From Paraspadella gotoi (lineage: Eukaryota; Chaetognatha): DNA of 64,000 bases. The notes below the pieces were generated by a model that was given only the letters and a program-made list of their open reading frames with translations, had not been told where the DNA came from and did not search any database. Shown here one piece after another: positions 22,501-31,205 of the stretch (the first letter of the stretch is position 1; every line of letters starts with the position of its first letter). Position numbers and translations under genes: made by a program. The DNA lies in assembly GCA_051294375.1 (NCBI GenBank), contig CM119270.1, positions 18,781,546-18,845,545 on the forward strand, read 5' to 3'.

Positions 22501-22974
22501 ACTGGCATGTTTATACCGGCACCGTCAACATTTAAGCCAGAACCGGGATACCCAGGGATTGAACCCGGGACGCACGGATGGAATGAGATGATTTAGCCTG
22601 GCTCAGCCATTGAAGACGAGGCTGAGACGGACAGCAGTGAGGCAGCTTTAAGTCTTGCTGCCACAATATGAATAAAACACCTCACTATCGTAACTTTTTT
22701 GCAACCACGTAACACCGCGCTAAAAAACGAGTTTTAGCGTTAAAATATTATACAAACAAGTGATTGACAAAGACACCAGGACAAAACCCTTGCAATCCAT
22801 TGCCCGTTCGCCCACCTGACTGATGAGATGCAGCAATGGCGCCAGAACGCCGTTTTGCAATACGAGATCTCTTCTGGAAGGCCCGTCGCCGGCAATGTTG
22901 CCAAGGATCCAAACGCTCTGCCAAAATATGAAACAATTTGGACGAGATTCGAGGTCTCTATCTCCTCTTCTCTC

Positions 22975-23007
<33 letters not shown>

Positions 23008-23353
23008 CTCTCTCTCCCTCTCTCTTCTCTCTCTCTTCAAGAACCGCTACTTGCCTTTTACTCAGAGAATTGGTTTTTAAAATGCCATTGTCCTCACGGA
23101 ATACATTACGACTAAGCAAAAAACTTAACAAAGAAAACTTCCCTTTGACTTTCTCGAGAAGAATAAATAAGATGAAAGATAATGGAAAAGTATATATATT
23201 TTAAATATTGTTCTCCGGCCATAACTCTTTTCTGTCTTTCTCTTCCCTCTCCCCTACCCCCCTTCTTCACTCTCTCTTCTTCTTCCCCATTCTCCCGCTA
23301 TCTCCCCTGACCCCAGCCCGCCCTGCCCGCTCTCTCTCTCTTCTCCTCTCTCG

Positions 23354-23388
<35 letters not shown>

Positions 23389-24977
23389 CTCTCTCTACTC
23401 TCTCTCTCTCTCACCTGCAACCCTCATATCCTCGTTGGCCTCGTTGGCCAAATGTCTGACGAGAATGGGACCAACCCTTCGGTGATCAACACCCCGTCAG
23501 AGTCGTCGACGTCGCCGTCATGCTTGGTCACGATCCAGGCGGCGTTTGAGCAACGCCTCCTTGGCGTCCTTTGCAGTCGGCTCGGGCGGCGTCGCTGGCG
23601 CCAGAGTTGGAGGCGACGGAAGTGGCGGAGGCGCCTTCGCCGTTGCGACTCACGCCGTAGCTGAAGAAGAAGTCGGAGGTGACGTCGACAACAACGACGA
23701 AAAGAACAACAACAACAACAACAACAATTCGCCTCCCGTACAGCTTGGTGACACTCAGCTTGTCCCATTGGCTTGGACAGCTAAGTACTCGTTCAGCAAC
23801 CCTGAGTTCCGGTTTCAATCCCCTCATGGTCACGCTGTTGTGACAGAGTCGGCATAAACACGCCAGTGACATGGCGTGGTCACTGTGGGTACAAATCCCT
23901 GATCGCCAGATGTCGGCAGATTCCTCACACACGTCTCCCCGTTGCCATACAACGTTATTTCGTAAGCTCATAAGTCAAACGAAAGTTCTATAAATAAATC
24001 TGAACGTTTTAATCTTTTTTAGACTAGAAATCTTTTCTCGACCAACGAAAACAGTTAGACAATCTAAAAAATATGTTCTCGAGAACTTTCTTTATAGCCC
24101 AACCCGATGCACAAACAGGAAACCATTTAGACCCTTTCAATACACTATAAAAGTCATGAAAGCTTCCTCACCAATCTTAAGAGGTTCACTTAACTTCAAA
24201 ATTCCACAAACTCTTATAAAACCTAAAACTTCACGAAAACTTCCAAACCACGAATATCCGCAAACCCCTTCTACAGCCACCTTAACGCCTCTCCCTCCAT
24301 ACCCCATGATCTCCACCAATTTCGCGACCACATTTCGTGGGATAAAGTCGAACGATTCCTCAGCAGCCAAGCGAACGACGATGGCCTTCAGCGCCACGAC
24401 AGCCGCAGCCCGACGCTTTAGATCCGCGGAGAAGAGATCTTCCACGAGCTCGTCGGGCACGGCGGGCGGCGGACGAGCGGGCGGAGACCGGGAGACGGCG
24501 TAAGGGACGCGGGCAAAGCCTGACCCGTCTGTCGAGGCTGGGGCGTCTTGCAAAAGGTGGGAAGGCAGGGTTGGGTGGGTTGGGGTAAGTTGTTTTATTT
24601 TATTAAATGCTTTTTTTTAGTATTTTTGTGTAAGTTGACCTTTTGTTTTGTTTATCCGAGACTCGTGCAAATAGAAAAACAAGATTGCCTCCGGATAAAA
24701 ATGACAAAAATTATACATCAGCGGAGAATTAGATTAATGAACAACATCGAAAGTGAACTAGGCTCATTCTTTCTCCCCAATGATGTGGATGTTTGATGTA
24801 GTTGTCTCTATGGACGCCACCATCATTCGTTTCTCCCCAATGATGAAGTCGTCCCTCACCTTCTGTCGGCGCAGGCATCGCGGTCGGTTCCGGTCCATTA
24901 GTCGCCACCGCCTGCGCGGCCGGCGCCGCTTCTGCCGTCTCTATGGCGCCGTCGTTAACGGCGTCGGTGCCGCTCAT
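19234..24977 (-). CDS. importin-alpha-like armadillo-repeat protein (multi-exon)
   Basis: Minus-strand exons 24860-24977 (start codon), 24303-24546, 23415-23660, 22816-22917, 21355-21519, 20786-20989, 20137-20262 and 19234-19483 spell successive armadillo repeats of the karyopherin-alpha family, which bind classical nuclear localisation signals. Diagnostic words: NAAWIVT, SVWILGNIAGD, RRDLVLQNG, SVWCLSNLCRGRPGPP, LPVLARML, FANLSDGTHEKIQSVI, ALRAVGNILLGDDFQTQ, DACRAVSNVTAGSAEQIQ, GIFPVLI. The usual W/N ladder is partly altered (CRAVSN, CFAFAN), so the protein is divergent. The N-terminus is Ala/Pro/acidic with no Arg/Lys-rich IBB domain. Exons 23415-23660 and 19234-19483 contain frameshifts, probably read errors. 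The C-terminus is unclear. Confident as family; orthologue not assigned. Confidence 0.88.
19850..20128. repeat. GC-rich minisatellite in the importin-like intron
   Basis: About nine to ten degenerate units of roughly 30 bp built from GCCCACAAACCGCTGCC, CACAC and CCGCCGCCGTT. It starts only about 10 bp beyond the splice donor of exon 20137-20262. Open frames in it are by-products of the repeat. Confidence 0.8.
20137..20262 (-). CDS. importin-like exon: armadillo repeat
   Basis: Bounded by GCCAAG and GTTATT on the minus strand. Exactly 42 codons: IVIDNNGLPALLQLLLNDD, then RKDACRAVSNVTAGSAEQIQ. It matches the importin-alpha repeat written KEACWTISNITAGNKEQIQ, with the ladder Trp replaced by Arg. 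Confidence 0.9.
20786..20989 (-). CDS. importin-like exon: armadillo repeats
   Basis: Bounded by TTCTTAG and GTCTCA. It has 68 codons in phase 0, including FANLSDGTHEKIQSVINSG, GRLVQLMEHPS and ALRAVGNILLGDDFQTQ, which align with LSYLSDGTNDKIQAVIDAG and ALRTVGNIVTGDDLQTQ of importin alpha. A clean, unshifted exon. Confidence 0.93.
21125..21215 (-). mobile_element. tRNA-like SINE fragment, family B
   Basis: The reverse complement reads GGTGGCTCATTGAGTAATGCC (D-arm/A-box-like), and about 35 bp later GCAGGATCGAGCC (B-box-like). The spacing fits a tRNA-derived promoter. Only one copy was seen in the window, and it differs from family A. Confidence 0.4.
21355..21519 (-). CDS. importin-like exon: SVWCLSNLCRG repeat
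   Basis: Bounded by CTCACAG and GTAAAT. It is 55 codons in phase 0, containing RLSVWCLSNLCRGRPGPP and LLPSLPVLARMLQ, the counterpart of NATWTLSNFCRGKPQPP and ALPVLARLI. The first 17 residues (ETRFKRQENVTHVLNLQ) have no obvious counterpart. Confidence 0.92.
21615..21775. repeat. interspersed repeat, copy 2 of 2
   Basis: Diverged copy of 655-845, sharing AGCATGTGCAAAGTCAGG, GATAGCTTA and TATTGGTTGTACCAATTT. The core sits in an intron of the importin-like gene. Confidence 0.5.
22410..22665 (-). mobile_element. tRNA-derived SINE family A, copy 2 (best copy)
   Basis: On the minus strand it has an A-box-like TGGCTGAGCCAGG, then a B box GGGTTCAATCCC about 45 bp later, which is tRNA promoter spacing. 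This is followed by a tRNA-unrelated body (ATGCCAGTGACAGGAGGCG, GTCACTGAGGGTCCGC) ending near CCGTTGCCAT. It is the least degraded of four copies and lies inside the importin-like gene. Confidence 0.75.
22816..22917 (-). CDS. importin-like exon: SVWILGNIAGD repeat
   Basis: After TTTTGGCAG, it gives SVWILGNIAGDGPSRRDLVL and then GVLAPLLHLISQ (34 codons), ending at GTGGGC. This is the hallmark [20 protein letters not shown] repeat of importin alpha. The preceding codon CAG could be Gln of the family's EQ(A/S)VW, so the exact acceptor is uncertain. Confidence 0.93.
22968..23038. repeat. (CT)n microsatellite
   Basis: Imperfect CT/TTCTC repeat in the intron just upstream (on the minus strand) of exon 22816-22917, probably extending its polypyrimidine region. 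A second such tract is at 23330-23412. Confidence 0.85.
23415..23660 (-). CDS. importin-like exon: first armadillo repeats, frameshifted
   Basis: Bounded by TTCTTCAG and GTGAGA. It reads YGVSRNGEGASATS (a Ser-rich insert), then in shifted frames AKDAKEALL, NAAWIVT, DGVLITEGLVP and ILVRHLANEANEDMRVA. The family pattern is FEAAWALTNIASG...VPILVxLL. At least two single-base shifts are needed, one at GTCCCATTC. The GC-rich composition and order leave little doubt that it is an exon. Confidence 0.75.
23745..23950 (+). mobile_element. tRNA-derived SINE family A, copy 3
   Basis: Contains CATTGGCTTGGACAGC (A-box position), GGTTTCAATCCCC (B-box position), CGGCATAAACACGCCAGTGA, GTCACTGTGGGT and GTTGCCATAC. 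Opposite in orientation to the 22410 copy. It overlaps the intron between the importin-like exons 2 and 3. Confidence 0.65.
24303..24546 (-). CDS. importin-like exon: N-terminal armadillo-proximal region
   Basis: Bounded by TTTTGCAAG and GTATGG. It encodes DAPASTDGSGFARVPYAV, a Pro-rich RSPPARPPP, then VPDELVEDLFSADLKRRAA and FIPRNVVAKLVEIMG, which aligns with the importin-alpha start of ARM1 (LVEGVFSDDP...VVPRFVEFL). The upstream residues take the place of the IBB domain but lack its Arg/Lys clusters. Confidence 0.82.
24860..24977 (-). CDS. importin-like first coding exon
   Basis: The start ATG at plus 24975-24977 is in context GGAAATGAGC. It encodes 39 residues (MSGTDAVNDGAIETAEAAP...PTAMPAPTE) ending in phase 1 at GTGAGG, and joins exon 24303-24546 in frame as D-A-P-A-S-T. 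Acidic/Ala-rich, with no basic IBB motif. Upstream in-frame sequence on the minus strand is AT-rich, consistent with 5' UTR. Confidence 0.75.
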
Positions 24978-25365
24978 TTCCGCCCAATTTTACGGCGCTG
25001 ATTTTTTTGCCGTCTTAACGATTTATTTAAATATACCAAAGAAAATATTTATAAAAACGAAACGGATTTAGTCTCGAGAGAGAGAGAAAAATAAATAAAA
25101 TAAATAAAAAAAAGTAGAAAAAAATAAGAAAGGAAAAGAAAATTGCGAAAGAGAGGGGCTACCGAAGCGAAGCTAAGCTACGAACAATTTCTACGCTCTA
25201 ATTTTTCGCGTCGTCATTCGCGAAAAAGTTTGGAAATTAAAAACGGGAATGAAGAGAGATTCTTTCTGACCATAAATTGAGTTTCTTCAAAGGAATTGAT
25301 ATCGAGCCGAATGTGACGAAGGAAAAAAAACAAGGTTCTTTTTGTAAACAAAGAATATACGATCT

Positions 25366-25550
25366 CATGACAACTGTGGGAGTTGCCTGTGACACATCGG
25401 GAGCGGGGTATCTCACTTCGAATCCTCAGAGACCGACTGTTATCACAGGAATTTTTAAACTGGTCCGATCATACTAGAGACAGAACAGTAGAGATTTCTT
25501 TTCTTTAGCCTGATTAGCCATTAAGCGCGGAGAGTGGCGAGGTGTGCCGT
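25366..25550 (-). mobile_element. tRNA-derived SINE family A, copy 4 (degenerate)
   Basis: Shares with 22410-22665 the plus-strand words GCCTGTGA, GCGGGGTATCTCAC, CCTCAGAGACCG, TTTAGCCTG and GCCATTAAGCG in the same order, about 185 bp in all. Located about 400 bp upstream of the importin-like start. Confidence 0.6.
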
Positions 25551-26073
25551 CGAAATTTTGTTTATTTTTACTTTGGTTTTGATTAAATGATTAAAATTCT
25601 AACTAACTCCATTTTTCTTTCCCTGTTTGAAACTATTCCTCCAGAAAAAAATAACCTGTTTTTTAAATTAAACAATGTAATGACGTAATAATTATTCAGT
25701 TATGTACAACATCAATATACAGAAATCAACACGAAAGCGAATTAGTTTTCTGGCTTTCAAGTTCCGTTATTATATACTTCAATATTTTTTAAAAAATATC
25801 TTATTCAAAGCATTTTTTTGGTTTTGGGTGGAATGTCATTTATCTTCGGAGTGTGATCACTTTTTTTTTTAAATAAAAAATTAATTTTCAATTACAATTG
25901 CACCTTTTTTAGAATAATTAGTCATCATTAAAAAAGCAAATAGTTTTTTCTTTAAATGAAATGAAACAGCACCTAAAAGTAAATAAGAAAAATACATTAA
26001 AAGCTTCGTTTATTTTTGTTTAAAGCCGACAAGAAGCAAAAACGAAAGGAAAATGTCGAATATACATTTTTTG

Positions 26074-26161
<88 letters not shown>

Positions 26162-27278
26162 AATTGGCGCACGATAAGCTTAGTTTTATTCTTGTCATAA
26201 ATAGATTCCTAACACACATTTTGCTCGGACAATTATATTTTATTTATGAATTCGTACCTAAGGAATTTAGTATTAATATTAATTAAAAAAAACAAACCTG
26301 GCGACGAGAATTTTTGGAGAAAAAGATCATGGTACAGTGAACGCGTCGATGGATCGTCAAACAGTGTGCGACTTTATCTTAATGCACTGTATATTTACAA
26401 TTTATGCAGTGAAGAGAGAGATTGTTCGATACAAATTTATCAAATATTGTTTATTTTTGTCGTTGGTTTTAATTTTTTTTTGTTTCTCTTTCTCGGGTTT
26501 AAAAAAATAATATTCATTTATTTTAAAATATCCCGCCATGACTAGGAATCGAAGATTTAAAAAAAAAAAAATGATGGAAAATCGAGTTGGTCGAAAAAAA
26601 AGAAATTTGGGGGGGTGGAGTTGGGGGAGGGAGTTGTTTGGGAATGGGGGGGGGGACACGCGTACACGTCGGTACGAAATGCGATGGGGAAAAGTAGTTG
26701 GGTGGTTGGGTGGTTGGGTGGATGGGTTGAAAAATGGACAGAGATGAGAGACGCCAAAAAAAAAAAAAAAAAAATGAAGAAAAAATCGTGACGAAAAATT
26801 ATGAAGAAAATAAATTTTTATGTATAAATTATTTCTAATATATCTACAAATACAATCGTACTTAAGAAAAATTGATTTAGCCAAAAAAAAAAGCTACTAT
26901 GTTCGCTCTAAAAAATTATTCTTACAACGTTCAGACAACGTAGTACATTGTTATTGTGTTTTTCACGCTAAACGTAAGACAGCATTTGATCGAATTGCGT
27001 ATATAAATATATCATTTTTAATCTGAAAGACTTAATCTCGTTTATATATGATGTCATGTCATGTCGTGTCATGTTAAGCGCCCTTACAGCATCTGTCCTC
27101 CAACGCGCAGACTGATTTCAAGATGAAAAAAATAATCTGGATGGCGGGAGGGGGGAAGTGGGGGGGGGAGAAGGAGAGAGGGAGATAGGGGGGGGCACAC
27201 GAATGAAAGGGAATGGGGTCACAAATCGGGACAAATCACAACAATCCGGAAATTTAAAAATATAAAAAAGACGCGAAA
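25551..27278. other. gene-free stretch with perfect (GA)n at 26075-26157
   Basis: AT-rich DNA with no convincing exon. It contains a perfect 83-bp GA repeat (26075-26157), a G-rich tract near 26610-26740 and ATGTCATGTC repeats near 27050. Short open frames here lack splice support. Confidence 0.6.
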
Positions 27279-27392
27279 AGCTGATTGGACGTCGACGACG
27301 GCAAGCTGATTGGACGCTGAAGCCTGAAGCTGATTGGATGTCGACGACGACAGCTGATTGGTCAATTAAGCCGAAAGCTGATTGGATGTCGT
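27279..27392. repeat. minisatellite of five GCTGATTGG units (inverted CCAAT boxes)
   Basis: AGCTGATTGG recurs five times at roughly 25-bp spacing, with GTCGACGACG between units. Each unit holds ATTGG, the reverse of the NF-Y CCAAT core with a favourable ATTGGTC/A-like context. A (GCCGGAT)4 run follows at 27504-27534. Confidence 0.7.
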
Positions 27393-27906
27393 CGCGAAAC
27401 GATGATTGTTTATTGTTTTGTTTTTGCTTTTCTTGCAGCGTCGACCGCCGACGAAGATTGTCGGCGCCGGCAAAGGATGCCGACGCTCGTTTTGCCAATT
27501 TTGGCCGGATGCCGGATGCCGGATGCCGGATGCCAGATTCGATGGGAAAATCGGCGTCGAGGCCGGAAGATTCTTCTCTTCTTTTTTTTCCGTTGCCATT
27601 TCTGCCGGAGAAATGGTCAGTTCCGGTGGGCAGAGAAATTGGTTGTGGGAAGGATATTGGAGGAAATGAGAGATATGATAGACATGAAAGGCGAAAAGGT
27701 GGGAGGTGGGAGTGATAGAGCGGGAGGAAGCGATAGCGAGAGAGAGTGAGTGCAAAAATAATTTCGTCGGTTATTTTTCGGCGACGTGAAAAAAAAGGGA
27801 GATCGGGTGATGGTCCGATTTAAAAAGGAAAGTTATCGAAATGAAGCGAAGAGAGAGAGAGAGAGGAGAGAAGAGAGAGGAGAGAGAGAGAGAGAGAGAA
27901 AGGAGA

Positions 27907-27947
<41 letters not shown>

Positions 27948-28060
27948 TGACGAGAGGCGGCGGAGTGCTCGTTCCGGGTAAGGCTCTTTTGGGTTGGGTG
28001 AGTAGTTGGAAGGAAGGTCGCGATGACCGGAAGTGGGCGCGCCCTGTCTTTTTAGTTCCG

Positions 28061-28094
<34 letters not shown>

Positions 28095-28131
28095 GCAGGG
28101 TGTGTGCGAGTCTGCGCTGACTGGAGTCTCT

Positions 28132-28211
28132 TTAGACAAACGTTGTAACCGCGCGGTTGTTGTTGCTGAGTTGAACGGCGTTGCCCGTCACGCCGAGATC
28201 CACGTCCGTGC
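28132..28211 (-). CDS. Nrg: Nrg last exon, TTFV C-terminus
   Basis: Follows TTTAAAAG. The split Gly codon is completed, then [18 protein letters not shown] and RAVTTFV, stop TAA (plus 28132-28134). The end TTFV is a class I PDZ-binding consensus (x-S/T-x-V), as in SAX-7. A possible AATAAA on the minus strand lies at 27409-27414. Confidence 0.9.
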
Positions 28212-30752
28212 CTTTTAAAGATGGGGAGAGTGGAGGGAGGCATGGGGGATGTTAGAACTTAGAATGCGAATGAATTGATAAAATAGAGTTAATATTAATT
28301 GAAATAACTGTAGCTGTAAGGGTCACTGCAAATATTAAGTATTAGTCTTTTCAATTGAATTTAATTAATTTAATTTGAACATCAATCAACGTGTATCATA
28401 CCTTCTAAACCATTTCCCATCCTAGTAAAATACGCATGAAACGTTTTTAATATCAATCGTTATAAAAATTGTCAGTTTCCTCTTTCTTCTTTTTTTCTTT
28501 CTTTCCTTTTTTTTCAATTCCTCCATTTTCCTCCTTCTATCCTCCCTTTTTCCTATCCTATTATCCTCCCAATTTCATCTTCTTCTATTATCCCCTTTTC
28601 TTATCCTATTATCCTCCCAATTTCTTCTTCTTCTATCTAACCCCTTTCTTATCCTCTTATCCTCCCCAATTCTTCTTCTTCTATCTTCTCTTTTTCCTAT
28701 CCTCCTATCCTCCCAATTTTTTATTCTTCTATCCTCCCCTTTTCCCTTCCTATTATCCTCCCCTTTTCCTCTCCTCCTATCCTCCCCATTTCTTCTTCTC
28801 CTATCCTCCCCATTTCTTCTTCTTCTGTCTTCCCCATTTATTCTTCTTCTATCCTCCCCATTTCTTCTACTCCTATTCTCCCCATATTTTCTTCTCCAAT
28901 CCTCCCCTTTTCCTATCCTCCTATCCTCCCCATTTTTTCTTCTCCTATCCTCCCCATTTCTTTTTCTCATCACATCCTTCGCTTAAATTCTCATCTTATC
29001 TAACGAAGACTCGTCCTCTCACCCCAGACCCGTTATATCCTGCTTCCCTCTCGCCCGCCCGAACGTCAGTCGAAGACCGGCCTTACTTCTTCGGTCAAAA
29101 CTTTCCCTTTTCATTAATTCACCTTCATCTTCCCCCCACACCCCTCTCTCCTCCTCCCCCACCCCACTGACCTGTGTTGCTTCGCTTCTTATCAGGGCCG
29201 TATTGTCCGATGAAGGAGCCGTCCTCGTTAAACTTGCCCCCCTCCCCGTCCCCGTAGGCGGCCAGGGAGTCCGCGTCCGACTCGACCGGCTTCAAGGATC
29301 CGTTGAGGGATCCTTGACTTCCTCGGTGCAGCAGGTCTTGGTCGTCCTCCCTGGGATTTTTATTTGGAGGGGGGGGGAGATGGAGTGGGGAAAGGAGGGA
29401 GAGGGGTTGGGGAGGGAAATGAAAAAAAGAGAGGTTGAAAATTTGGATTTAGAACAGAGGAGAGGAAAGGAAGGAAAGGAAAGGAAAGGAAGGAAAGGAA
29501 GGAAAGGAAGGAAGGAAAGGAAATGTAAATATGCAAACCAGGCGAGGAATTAATGCCCCTGACAGGTAACGTATGAGAGACAGGCTAATAAAGCTTCTCG
29601 TCAGGCGAGACAGGCTTTTAAAGCCTCTCGACAGGCGAGACAGGCGATTTAAGCCGCTATTTCTAGCAGAAAAGACAGGCCCTGATCTCTCGCTTAGACG
29701 TCGGAAGGAAAGAGAAAAGGAATCAGACAACCTGATTCACTGTATTCAGTTTTATATTCACGATTCCCGTGAGACGAAGAGAGAGTTTGAATCTGCATAT
29801 ATTCACTCGCGGGAGTCACGTGAGAATCTCCCTTCACTCTCGTTTCCGGCAAAACATTCACACTCACAAACCGAAGCTTCGCGCGAGTCACGTGACGAGT
29901 CGCTTCACATTTTCACATTTACATTTTTTTGGACTCGTCGTTTCGAGTTACATTTTTTCTCGTCTAAATGCAACAAATTCGCGTCTCAACTCTTTCCTTT
30001 TCGGACGGAGGATTATTGTTATGAGTTAATTTTCAGTCGGTCGGTCTCTTTCCTTCTCTTCTCTTTTCATCTCTTCTCTTCTCTTCTCTTCTCTTCTCAT
30101 CACTTCTCTTCTCTTCTCTTTTCATCTCTTCTCTTCTCTTCTCTTCTCTTCTCTTCTCTTCTCTTCTCTTCTCTTCTCTTCTCTTCTCTTCTCTTCTCTT
30201 CTCTTCTCTTCTCTTCTCTTCTCTACTCACGTTCTCGTGAATTCTCCGAGTCCAGCTTCACCGTCGCGTTCGGGATCGTAACCCGCTTCTTGTTCCTTCT
30301 TTTGCACTGTTGAGGGAAAGAAACAAAACAATTAGCAAATTAGTTTAAAACTAAATTAAATAATTCATACAAAGTTTTAAAGTCACTAGTAACATTAGCG
30401 AGAGTCATACGCAGTCCTCGGAAACACGAAGTCTGTGAAGAATTCAATAATTAAATAATATAATAATATATATAATAATATTAATAATTAAAGAAATGAA
30501 AAGTAATAGATATTATGGATATATACATTCAAAATATCTTTTTCACGATTGCCAGCGTTCAAAACTACAAATTGCATTTTATATCGAATAAACGATAGTA
30601 ACGATGATGATGATAGTGATGACGATAACGATGATGGTGATGTTGAAAATGATGATGATTATGATTTCGGTGATAATGATGATGACGATGTTGATTATAA
30701 TGAAGATGATGACAATGAGTATGGTGATGATGATAAAAATGATGCTGATGTC

Positions 30753-30806
<54 letters not shown>

Positions 30807-31205
30807 AATTGAGAAGAGATATCGAGTCGTCAATTCTTGTGCTTCTCGTCGATAAAAACGACGAAGCTTAACGTGATATTCGATGCCGCTTCTCATGCCT
30901 GAGATAACCTACGATGACGACGACGATGATGATGATGATGATGATGATGAAGACGACGAAGATGACGATGCCAATAAAGACGACGACAACGACGATGTTG
31001 TAATGAGAAAGATGACGACGACGACGACGACGACGCCGACGATGATAATAACGATAACGACGAAGACATGAATGCGACTCACCAGGATATCTGCCGCCTC
31101 TGCTTCGTTTGATGAGACAGACGATGATGAGGATGATGATCAAGAGGATGATGATGCACATCAAAACGATGAACCAGGTGGCGTAGGCGAACTTGGTGTC
31201 CGGAC
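28132..31205 (-). CDS. Nrg: neuroglian/L1-CAM family, transmembrane and cytoplasmic part
   Basis: Four minus-strand exons (31083-31205, 30231-30306, 29172-29350, 28132-28211) splice in consistent phase. They encode a single-pass membrane protein tail: [12 protein letters not shown], a hydrophobic Ile/Leu segment, [13 protein letters not shown] (stop-transfer plus juxtamembrane, as in neuroglian RNRGGKYPV), [49 protein letters not shown] and a C-terminus [15 protein letters not shown] is the ankyrin-binding motif of L1-family adhesion molecules. The last four residues resemble the PDZ-ligand end of SAX-7. Extracellular Ig and FnIII exons should lie at higher coordinates but are not found in the window. 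Confidence 0.95.
28470..28975. repeat. pyrimidine-rich minisatellite in the Nrg intron
   Basis: About 20 degenerate units of some 22-27 bp of the type TCCTCCCCATTTCTTCTTC with TATCCTCC. No genuine exon seen in it. Confidence 0.8.
29172..29350 (-). CDS. Nrg: Nrg exon with FIGQY ankyrin-binding motif
   Basis: Bounded by AATCCCAG and GTCAGT. It encodes [37 protein letters not shown] and [19 protein letters not shown]. Enters with one base and leaves in phase 1, matching both neighbours. The FIGQY tyrosine is the conserved phosphorylation switch for ankyrin binding in this family. Confidence 0.95.
29577..29667. repeat. three 30-bp tandem units, each hairpin-forming
   Basis: Units begin GAGACAGGC and contain near-palindromes such as AGGCTTTTAAAGCCT (second unit). 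A degenerate fourth unit may precede at 29541. Located in the Nrg intron between exons 29172 and 30231. Confidence 0.75.
29816..29823. promoter_or_regulatory. TCACGTGA E-box
   Basis: Palindromic CACGTG site inside a GGGAG...CTCCC inverted repeat (29811-29832) in an Nrg intron. Candidate bHLH-Zip site only. Confidence 0.35.
29887..29896. promoter_or_regulatory. GTCACGTGAC palindromic E-box
   Basis: Perfect 10-bp palindrome equal to the CLEAR/M-box type element bound by MiT/TFE and USF factors, 70 bp from another TCACGTGA. Function here unproven. Confidence 0.4.
30044..30225. repeat. (TCTTC)n pentanucleotide array abutting an Nrg splice donor
   Basis: Almost pure TCTTC repeat, about 180 bp. 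On the minus strand the donor GTGAGT of exon 30231-30306 is followed within a few bases by GAGAA repeats. Confidence 0.9.
30231..30306 (-). CDS. Nrg: Nrg exon: membrane-proximal cytoplasmic segment
   Basis: Bounded by CTCAACAG and GTGAGT. It encodes [19 protein letters not shown] and GEFTRT (last codon split). The first codon completes Val after GGRYP. It aligns with the VQEKE...YPDEGGFxEY region of neuroglian. Confidence 0.88.
30600..31062. repeat. (GAT)n and (GAC)n trinucleotide arrays
   Basis: Two arrays, 30600-30812 mostly GAT and 30913-31062 GAC/GAT, in the Nrg intron that ends at exon 31083-31205. They give long Asp-, Met- or Ile-rich open frames that are not genes. Confidence 0.85.
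31083..31205 (-). CDS. Nrg: Nrg transmembrane exon
   Basis: Bounded by CCCTTAG and GTGAGT. It encodes [16 protein letters not shown], then a run of about 15 Ile/Leu/Val, then [12 protein letters not shown]. The basic stop-transfer and RGG-YP sequence are typical of neuroglian/L1. It enters with two bases, so the upstream exon must end in phase 1. Confidence 0.95.

Noticed and set aside
27402-27749. 115-codon frame starting with a signal-peptide-like stretch (MIVYCFVFAFLAAS)
   Set aside because: It starts in AT-rich DNA and runs through a minisatellite and a GCCGGAT repeat; no homology and no splice support.
30549-30855. Asp-rich open frame
   Set aside because: Product of (GAT)n microsatellites in a neuroglian intron; no splice or start context.
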